Shown here: in pieces, positions 58,710-64,000 of the stretch
How the letters are laid out: each line of letters begins with the position of its first letter
Numbering within the stretch: the first letter of the stretch is position 1
Assembly (NCBI GenBank): GCA_004168015.1
Contig: SEYW01000001.1
Coordinates: 310,001-374,000, forward strand
DNA: 64,000 nucleotides
Direction: 5' to 3'
Source: Methylolobus aquaticus
GTDB taxonomy: Bacteria > Pseudomonadota > Gammaproteobacteria > Methylococcales > Methylococcaceae
The notes under the pieces: generated by a model
Told to the model about the DNA's origin: nothing
What the model saw: the letters and a program-made list of their open reading frames with translations, nothing else
Databases searched by the model: none
Program-made: the position numbers and the translations under genes

Positions 58710-59119
58710 TTACCATCCAGCCACGAACTCTCAGGACGAGTTGGGTCACCATACCGCCCTTGGCTCAGGACCTTTCGCAAACCATTGAGACCGCGCACCC
58801 GCCGGGCGAGCGACTCCGCCTGCGGAGGGCGCAGCGACAAGCGCCCGGTGACGTGGTGCAGGACGCGTTGCTTCGTGCGGAAACATCCCGTTGGAAGGCT
58901 TCGATCTCCCCTCGCCTTGCGGTGGGCCTGGAACTGAAAATCCAGCACATCGACGGGATGGGGGCGCTTGCTCAGGTGCAAGATTTCCAGGCCCACGATT
59001 TCGCCGCTCGCGTCATAATCGACGATGATGCCCGGCGCCGCCTCTTCCGACTCGATGACATCGGTATCCACCCGTTGCAGATGCAAGGCATCGGCGGCTT
59101 CATCAACGCTCAGCCTCAT
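58583..59119 (-). CDS. DUF2283 protein fused to a copy of the res 5' end
   Basis: A 178-residue reading frame. Residues 1 to about 65 are a DUF2283 domain (DEAADALHLQRV; GIIVDYDASGEIVGLEILHLSKR). From about residue 85 it reads RVLHHVTGRLSLRPPQAESLAR in frame, identical to the start of Res, then degenerates into unrelated sequence. DUF2283 proteins are small, so the second half is probably debris of a rearrangement. The ATG overlaps the DUF559 stop (ATGA). Function of DUF2283 is unknown; these genes often sit near toxin-antitoxin or restriction genes. Confidence 0.6.
   Translation of the reverse strand: MRLSVDEAADALHLQRVDTDVIESEEAAPGIIVDYDASGEIVGLEILHLSKRPHPVDVLDFQFQAHRKARGDRSLPTGCFRTKQRVLHHVTGRLSLRPPQAESLARRVRGLNGLRKVLSQGRYGDPTRPESSWLDGKPVPAYRSISKHGLPRCCGIFPSSILVVASRKSKSSMLGRVI
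58801..58858 (-). repeat. Direct repeat copy 2 (res 5' fragment)
   Basis: The second copy of the 58-nt res sequence (other copy 57785-57842). Both are in the same frame. Recombination between them would remove the zeta pair and leave DUF2283 fused in frame to full-length Res. Confidence 0.95.
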
Positions 59120-59478
59120 AGCTTGTCCCTAAATGCTGTCCGAAATTCGGTTACCGCTTGGCGAATACGTTCCAAAACGGCTTCCGTTTGCCCCAGAATC
59201 TCGTGATTCCAGAAGCGCAAGACCGTATATCCATGCGCATGAAACCAAGCATCTCGTTCTGCATCCGCGTCGCCACCACGCTGCCCGCCGTTCGCCTCGA
59301 TAAGCAAGCGGAGTTCGATGCACACAAAATCCGCGATGTAGGGACCAATCGGCTTTTGCCGCTTGAATTTCAGACCCATGAAGCGCTGGGCGCGCAAGTG
59401 ATACCAAAGCCGCTGTTCCTCCTCGGTTTGGTTGGATCGGAGATATTTGGCATACCGAAGTTGGAGATTACCCTCTCC
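59116..59478 (-). pseudogene. DUF559 (Vsr-like) endonuclease gene with lost start
   Basis: The frame is open from 59478 and codes a nearly complete DUF559 protein: LRYAKYLRSNQTEEEQRLW, KFKRQKPIGPYIADFVC, LLIEANGGQ, ERDAWFHAHGYTVLRFWN. These small proteins resemble very-short-patch repair endonucleases. No ATG or GTG precedes the family N-terminus; just upstream is a stop and a REP-type palindrome (59480-59505). An ATG overlapping the mod stop (59531) would be the natural coupled start but is out of frame. A TTG at 59397 could give a 93-residue shortened product. Probably inactivated or truncated. Confidence 0.65.
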
Positions 59479-59479
59479 T

Positions 59480-59505
59480 CACTCCCTCTCCCGCAAGAGG
59501 GAGTG
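59480..59505. repeat. REP-type palindrome 1
   Basis: A 10-bp stem (CACTCCCTCT / AGAGGGAGTG) with a 6-nt loop, of the CCCTCTCCC/GGGAGAGGG kind. It lies at the broken 5' end of the DUF559 gene. Confidence 0.7.
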
Positions 59506-59527
59506 GGGCGCATATGCCACTTCGCGC

Positions 59528-61327
59528 TCATCGATCCTCCTCGAACAGATCCATCGTCGCGTTGGCCCTAGCGCGGGGCCTCTGACCCCCCTCTCCCGTG
59601 GGCGGGAGAGGGGCGGGGGGAGAGGGTGGCTCGGGCGTTGCCATCGGCAGATTGGCGACGTTCAGGCTGTAGTCGTCATGGCCCCACTCGCAACGGGCCA
59701 GTACCATTTTCGGGATCTTCTTCAGCGTCAGGTTCGGCCAGCGCTCCGCCGCCCGGTCGGCGCCGACGCCCCGAAAAGCCGAGCAGCAGACCAGCAGGCT
59801 CCGGGCGGAACCGACCTCGTCGGACAGCGCCTGCAGTTGCTCGGCCGAAAGATTCTGCGTGGTCACGTAGATGAAGTCGCGCTCGCTGGAGTGACCCTGC
59901 TGCCAGAAGCAAGACTCCGACGGCGCGTAGGTGAAACCTTCCAGCTTGCACAGCGCCTCGGCCAGCATCGCCGCGTTGTATTCGGGGTTGATGACCGGGT
60001 TACCCCAGCGGTCGTCGATGATCAGCGTGGGCGCCAGCCGGTAGTAGCGAAAACCGCCGCCGCCTTTCCAGTTCATCGCTGCTGTGACACCTGCCGAGTC
60101 GGCGCCATCAATCACTCGCTTCATTCGTGGAATGATCTGGGAGTGGCAGTGATCACCCAACTCGACCATGATCCAGCGACGCCCCATTTTCTGTGCAACA
60201 GCGCCGGTGGTCCCGGAGCCAGCAAATGAATCAAGTACGATGTCGCCTGCTGTCGTGGAAAGCTCAAGGCACCTCTTAATTAACGCTTCGGGCTTCTTTC
60301 CATTCGGAAAGGAGACTCCCCCTTCGTTATGTAAGTTGTTCGATAGCAAGTCGTCCCAAAGATTCGTTAGCGGTGACGCGGTCGTTGGCTTACCGTCAAT
60401 CACGCGCGTCTTGGCCCTGTAAAAAATTAGCTGCTCACCCCCGAAGAAGTAGTAGTCATCCCTGTCTTCCCGCACAGACCGATAAACCATTGCGCGATCA
60501 GCAATGGATTGAGTAAGGGCATCCCTCGCTGCTTCATTGACATCTCTTGGTGCAACACGTGCGGTGCGAACAACCCGGTGAGCATTGGTCACAACAAAGT
60601 CGGCCAACTTGGCTTCGAGCTTATCAGCGAATTTCGCCTTCGCGTCGTCCCACGATTGCAGTCTGTTGTTACGCAGGAATGCCTCGCGAAGCCCGATAAG
60701 GTTCCACTCCTGAAATTCGTCCTCGTAGTTTTCTATGTACTTGGAGTACCTATCATCGCGAGGCCCTGGCACAAAGACGCGGTTTGGTAGCCATACATCT
60801 TTATTTTTCGCGTAATAGAGGATGTAGTTATTAGTCGTTACAAGGCCAGGATTTATGGCCTTCGGCCCTGAGGCGGAACTCTGTTTGAAAGTTATTACCC
60901 CAATGCGGTTACGTCGACCAAACACTTCGTCAAGCAATACTATTAGGTAACCAAGTTCATTATCGTCGATATGAACAAACAGCGTTCCGTCATCGGACAG
61001 CAATCGCCGAAGTGATTCGGCACGATCTCGAATAAGTCCAAGCCAGATGGAGTGCTCGTACCCATCGTCGTAGTGCTCAAATGCCTGCTGCGTATTGAAA
61101 GGCGGATCGATATAGACGCACTTAACCTTGCCGCTGAACTCCTGCTCCAGGGCCTTCAACGCCAGCAGGTTGTCACCGAAGATCAGCCGGTTGTCGAAGA
61201 TGTCATCGTCCGTCACACGATGCTTGGCATGATAGGACCTCGCGGGATCTTCCAGCAGAATCCGCGGCTCCAGTTTGGGGCGTTTTTCTTTTCCAATCCA
61301 GGTAAGCTCCAGCTTTTGCTTCGTCAT
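59528..61327 (-). CDS. Type III-like adenine methyltransferase (Mod)
   Basis: A 599-residue DNA methyltransferase of the beta class: motif IV DPPF (74-77) comes before motif I (DSFAGSGTTGAVA, near 390), predicting N6-adenine methylation. Type III Mod also recognises the target site. The start at 61327 has GGGAGGGATC upstream. The last about 35 residues include PPSPPAPLPPTGEGG, coded by a REP-type palindrome (59588-59613). The product would pair with Res at 55098. The stop overlaps an ATG for the next gene. Confidence 0.9.
   Translation of the reverse strand: MTKQKLELTWIGKEKRPKLEPRILLEDPARSYHAKHRVTDDDIFDNRLIFGDNLLALKALEQEFSGKVKCVYIDPPFNTQQAFEHYDDGYEHSIWLGLIRDRAESLRRLLSDDGTLFVHIDDNELGYLIVLLDEVFGRRNRIGVITFKQSSASGPKAINPGLVTTNNYILYYAKNKDVWLPNRVFVPGPRDDRYSKYIENYEDEFQEWNLIGLREAFLRNNRLQSWDDAKAKFADKLEAKLADFVVTNAHRVVRTARVAPRDVNEAARDALTQSIADRAMVYRSVREDRDDYYFFGGEQLIFYRAKTRVIDGKPTTASPLTNLWDDLLSNNLHNEGGVSFPNGKKPEALIKRCLELSTTAGDIVLDSFAGSGTTGAVAQKMGRRWIMVELGDHCHSQIIPRMKRVIDGADSAGVTAAMNWKGGGGFRYYRLAPTLIIDDRWGNPVINPEYNAAMLAEALCKLEGFTYAPSESCFWQQGHSSERDFIYVTTQNLSAEQLQALSDEVGSARSLLVCCSAFRGVGADRAAERWPNLTLKKIPKMVLARCEWGHDDYSLNVANLPMATPEPPSPPAPLPPTGEGGQRPRARANATMDLFEEDR
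59588..59613. repeat. REP-type palindrome 2, inside the mod 3' end
   Basis: A 10-bp stem (CCCCTCTCCC / GGGAGAGGGG) with a 6-nt loop. Same stem and loop size as the copy at 59480-59505, about 80 nt away. It stays in frame with mod and adds a Pro-rich peptide. Confidence 0.7.
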
Positions 61328-61356
61328 GACCGATCCCTCCCTGGAGCGACGCCCAG

Positions 61357-61376
61357 CCGCACCATCCAAGGTGCGG
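61357..61376 (-). promoter_or_regulatory. Hairpin just upstream of the mod ribosome site
   Basis: CCGCACC and GGTGCGG form a perfect 7-bp stem with a 6-nt loop, about 15 nt from the GGGAGG ribosome site of mod. It may affect translation or be an operator. Confidence 0.3.
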
Positions 61377-61386
61377 CGTTCGCGCC

Positions 61387-61411
61387 TGAAAAAGCCATGT
61401 TAAATGGCTTT
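61387..61411. terminator. Bidirectional-type terminator between HNH and mod
   Basis: AAAAAGCCAT and ATGGCTTTTT form a 10-bp stem with a 5-nt loop; each strand ends in a T-run. It would end transcription of the ATPase/HNH unit before mod, so mod probably has its own promoter in the short space after it, although none is obvious. Confidence 0.6.
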
Positions 61412-61499
61412 TTCTCGCCGGTCGGCGACCGGCACTCACCCTTCCCGATCCAGGTGATTTCGAGTCTTTGCGTGCGAGTCATGGTTCAGTCTGGTCCCT

Positions 61500-62227
61500 T
61501 CATTGTACCGACGCAGTCCAGGCGTCCCACGCATCCGGCGCCCTGCGGCGCAACTCCGCAAAGGGTTCGAGGCGGGCGCCCACGGGACCCAGACACCAGC
61601 CCAAAAGACCGTGGTCATCGGCCCGTTGCAGGTCTTGCGCAAGCTTCTGCAGTTCGATGGCGTCTTCCGTCAGGGCCTTGCGCACGCAGGCCTCCATCCG
61701 CAAATACGTTCGCCGATAACCCGCCGCCATCCCTTCGCGGCGGTCCAACTTCAGGGTCTTCACTGTGTGTTCACCCTTGGGCGATGGCGCCCCACAGTTC
61801 GCCAGATAACGGGCGGTGAGGTTGCCCGTGTCCGGGTCGAAATCCAGGTGTTCCCACGGATCCTCGGCACTCGGATCTACCAGCATCGGCTGACCGGCGT
61901 TCGATAGCGGAAACCGGTTGCCCTTGAATCGTCCGCACTCCGTGCAGCACAGCAGCATGTTCGACCACACAAATGCGCGATCCGGATAGGTTGCCTTCGG
62001 CCAGAAATGATCGATGTCGCTGCCGTGGGAGTCCACACAGTACATACAGCGCTGGCGAGAGGCCCCATCATCGACCGCAAAGTTTCGACGACGGTGGCCA
62101 GCGTCCGCGTCTGACGCGCGGCCTTCCATGCGCGTTCGACGCTTGGCGTGCCGGCGGTCGCCGCTGCCCTCCTGTATAGGTACGCCTGCACGCGCCCGGG
62201 TAGCGCCGGACGATGGACTTTGCGCAT
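61500..62227 (-). pseudogene. Septu-type HNH nuclease (PtuB-like) with a frameshift
   Basis: An HNH nuclease gene split between two frames. Codons 1-55 from ATG 62227 read MRKVHRPALPGRVQAYLYRR...TLRSMMG; the rest, in the other frame, reads ASRQRCMYCVDSHGSDIDHFWPKATYP...LLCCTECGRFKGNRFP, with the HNH core and zinc cysteines. One extra base in the GGGG run at 62063-62066 would restore a 242-residue protein. The ATG lies 3 nt after the ATPase stop. It is a true mutation, a sequencing error, or a rare frameshift. Confidence 0.75.
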
Positions 62228-62230
62228 GAA

Positions 62231-63529
62231 TCAGAGCTCCTCGTCCGTCCGAGCAAACAAGTCTAACTGCTGCATCTCCCTCTGATCATCCTGGCTCAGT
62301 TTCACGCCGGAGCGTTCCTTGGCTTTCAACCTCGCGTATTGCGCACGCGCTTCGACGGCCTTCGGCGAGCGGGTATTCTGCAGCCCGAAAGCCGATGTAA
62401 GCAGGATAGTGTCGGGACGGGAGGCAATGACCTTTTTGTACTCGTCGTCACTCAGTGGGTGCGGCCTGTCGTCGCTGCCCGGCTCGGGTAATACAAATAA
62501 TCCATTGGGATCGGCCGCCTGACAGATGATCGGGCTGTGCGTAGTCACGAGGAACTGGATGTTCGGGAAGTGGCGCTTGAGCCAGAAGCCGATTTCGCGC
62601 TGCCATTCCGGATGCAGGTGCGCATCGATCTCGTCGATGAGAACGACGCCGCTGCGCTTGAAGAACAGCCTGCCTTCATCGTCGCGAGCCGTGAGGTGTG
62701 CGAGTCCATACAGGTTGATCAGATGACGGAGTATGTCGGCCAGCAAGGCAAGCGCCGCTCGGTAGCCGTCGCTCATTTCGCTCCAGGACAACTCGAGCCC
62801 ATTGCGGTCCTTGAGCCATAGCCCATCTGAATCGATGCGATCGACGGTGATCTGATTAGGCATGAGTTCATCGCGCAGCACCTCAAGAATGAGCGCCAGT
62901 TGCTCCTTTGCCTCCGATTTGTCCTCCAGGGCCTTGTGACTCAAGGTGCGGAGCCACTGGTCCACTTCGGCGAGCGATGCGGCTTCCTGGAACATCGTGA
63001 CGAATCGTTCGGTTGTGGGCGCCACCATCTGACGCGTGGCCTCTGGCGAGGCCCCGAAGACACGGCGAAAGGGTCCATAACCGCAGGAAAACCAGCCCTT
63101 AGCATCCTGTGACCAAATGCTTCGTTGTGGCGTTGCGTAGTTCTTTCGGGTGATTCCCGTCGGTAAAGCCGCCTCAATCTGTGGCTCTTTCTGGCCGTTT
63201 CTCAATGCGATACGGGCAAGAAACATCTTCTCAGTTACTCGTCCGCCCTCTGAAAAGCTATCGTCGTCGGCGATCGGCGCTATGCCAAGCTCAACCGCGG
63301 CCTCATGTCGTCCCGCCCGAATCCAGCGATGAAAAGTGGGCTGCAAGGCGCGCGCTGTATCCCTGCCGGTCAACGCAATAGCAATCGCTTTGAGCAGGGT
63401 GCTCTTTCCAGAGCCGTTGTCGCCGGTAAATACCGTCCACCCTGCGTAATCGCCATTCGGACGCTTGAGATCGAATTCAAGATCCGCGAATCCCCGAACA
63501 TCCTTTAGTGTGATTTTGCTTATGTACAT
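62231..63529 (-). CDS. AAA/ABC-type ATPase, Septu-like (PtuA-like)
   Basis: A 432-residue ATPase of the SMC/OLD-like AAA_21 type. It opens with MYISKITLKDVRGFADLEFDL, has Walker A TGDNGSGKSTL (near 35-45), a signature-like LSWSEMSDGYRAAL, Walker B VVLIDEIDAHLHPEW and the H-loop VTTHSPIIC. The pairing with an HNH nuclease gene 3 nt downstream matches the Septu (PtuA-PtuB) and retron-linked PtuAB layout; no reverse transcriptase is seen. The frame runs on to 63733, but Met at 63529 is the family start. Confidence 0.8.
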   Translation of the reverse strand: MYISKITLKDVRGFADLEFDLKRPNGDYAGWTVFTGDNGSGKSTLLKAIAIALTGRDTARALQPTFHRWIRAGRHEAAVELGIAPIADDDSFSEGGRVTEKMFLARIALRNGQKEPQIEAALPTGITRKNYATPQRSIWSQDAKGWFSCGYGPFRRVFGASPEATRQMVAPTTERFVTMFQEAASLAEVDQWLRTLSHKALEDKSEAKEQLALILEVLRDELMPNQITVDRIDSDGLWLKDRNGLELSWSEMSDGYRAALALLADILRHLINLYGLAHLTARDDEGRLFFKRSGVVLIDEIDAHLHPEWQREIGFWLKRHFPNIQFLVTTHSPIICQAADPNGLFVLPEPGSDDRPHPLSDDEYKKVIASRPDTILLTSAFGLQNTRSPKAVEARAQYARLKAKERSGVKLSQDDQREMQQLDLFARTDEEL

Positions 63530-63578
63530 AGCTGAGATTCCGGGATTTCGCATCGACTGAGAGGGAAGCTTCCCGCCG

Positions 63579-64000
63579 TCATGCGAGCTCCCATGCAATG
63601 GTGAACAGCATTCGCTCCTCCACCTGCTGCTGGAGTTGCGCTTCCAACTGACTGATGAGTTCGTTGCGCTGCGCCTCGACTTCATCCTGCCGGGCGAATA
63701 GCTCGCGGCGCAGTTTGCCGCGCCTGGTCTCAAGTTCGCGCTGTCGCTTCTGCCAAGACAGCTTCTCTTCCAGGGTCGGCGCGATGGCCGCGGTACGGCG
63801 CACCTCCTTGATCTCGCGGTCGATCGCCTTGATTTCCTGTTCCAGCCCCAACTTCATATCATCCGCCCACGCATCGAGCTTCTGCACTTCCTGCTCGAAG
63901 TAGCCCAGGTTACGTTGATTGATCTCGCGCAGGAGCGCCGTCTTTCTGGACTCCATATCGTTTGCCAGTATCTCGGGCACGCTGTTGTCGTCCTCTGCCC
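63579..64000 (-). CDS. C-terminal part of a large helicase-type protein (5' end beyond window)
   Basis: The frame is open to the window edge; about 140 residues are visible. The sequence is a charged coiled coil (FEQEVQKLDAWADDMKLGLEQ; DREIKEVRRTA) ending in ERMLFTIAWELA. This resembles the C-terminal end of SNF2/DEAD-type helicases in defence islands (DISARM- or HsdR-related proteins), but the motor domains are outside the window. A GTG at 63980 is only an internal codon. The ATPase gene follows after 49 nt. Confidence 0.6.
   Translation of the reverse strand, partial: AEDDNSVPEILANDMESRKTALLREINQRNLGYFEQEVQKLDAWADDMKLGLEQEIKAIDREIKEVRRTAAIAPTLEEKLSWQKRQRELETRRGKLRRELFARQDEVEAQRNELISQLEAQLQQQVEERMLFTIAWELA

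Larger units (their letters stand above)
61324..61482 (-). pseudogene. Duplicated 5' end of mod
   Basis: A 52-codon frame starting MTRTQRLEITWIGKG, clearly related to the Mod N-terminus MTKQKLELTWIGKEK, after which similarity ends. It closes with TGA overlapping the mod ATG. It looks like the remains of a second mod gene or a partial duplication; it could also be translated as a leader peptide coupled to mod. Confidence 0.65.

Noticed and set aside
61300-64000. Retron linked to the ATPase/HNH pair
   Set aside because: No reverse transcriptase frame and no msr/msd-like inverted repeats in the visible part; the region beyond 64000 cannot be judged.
1-64000. tRNA, rRNA, integrase or transposase genes that could mark an island border
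   Set aside because: None recognised on either strand; a short or degenerate one could have been missed by eye.

Overview
The window is GC-rich chromosomal DNA from a gammaproteobacterium, and it begins and ends inside genes. The strongest placement clues are gene-order blocks of that class: yceD-rpmF-plsX-fabH-fabD-fabG-acpP-fabF-pabC-mltG-tmk-holB-pilZ-tatD, and rluC divergent from rne. A dsrE-dsrF-dsrH-dsrC set, a glycogen gene set, a bbp2-type porin and a copper oxidase with a Met-rich insert would suit a sulfur-oxidising or chemolithotrophic member of the Chromatiales or Ectothiorhodospiraceae. That finer placement is inference.

Layout. 1-9 kb: a Tat-exported multicopper oxidase cut by the left edge, a hybrid PAS histidine kinase behind an isochorismatase-like hydrolase, a NarL-type response regulator, two small envelope or metal-domain proteins, and the dsrEFHC sulfur-relay operon. 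9-25.9 kb: BepA-type periplasmic protease, acyl-CoA ligase, a ubiquinone-type hydroxylase, glutamate synthase (gltB, gltD), the potassium transporter TrkH, a universal stress protein, the ABC-F ATPase YheS, and small membrane proteins. 26-30 kb: bacterioferritin, Bfd behind a Fur-box-like promoter, a porin behind a sigma-54-like promoter, and a GH57 glycosidase. 30-41 kb: the fatty acid/phospholipid and DNA-replication cluster on the minus strand, with many 1-4 nt overlaps. 41-48 kb: glycogen metabolism (malQ, glgC, and divergent glgB-glgA). 48-54.7 kb: nudF, sppA, a HAD phosphatase, rluC and divergent rne.

55-64 kb is a minus-strand defence island. Read 5' to 3' it holds: the C-terminus of a large protein resembling SNF2-type helicases (cut by the right edge); a Septu-like ATPase and HNH nuclease pair, the HNH gene frameshifted; a terminator inside a duplicated mod 5' end; a type III-like methyltransferase (Mod); a DUF559 nuclease-like gene whose start has been replaced by a REP-type palindrome; a DUF2283 gene fused to a copy of the res 5' end; the tail of another helicase gene; a zeta-toxin-like kinase with a 64-residue partner; and the intact Res helicase-nuclease. 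The zeta pair sits inside the mod/res operon between two 58-nt identical copies of res sequence. This mosaic is the most unusual part of the window.

No tRNA, rRNA, CRISPR array, transposase or integrase was recognised. Start codons were chosen from Shine-Dalgarno sequences, overlap with the upstream stop, and family N-termini. Family assignments are from recalled motifs, not from database searches.
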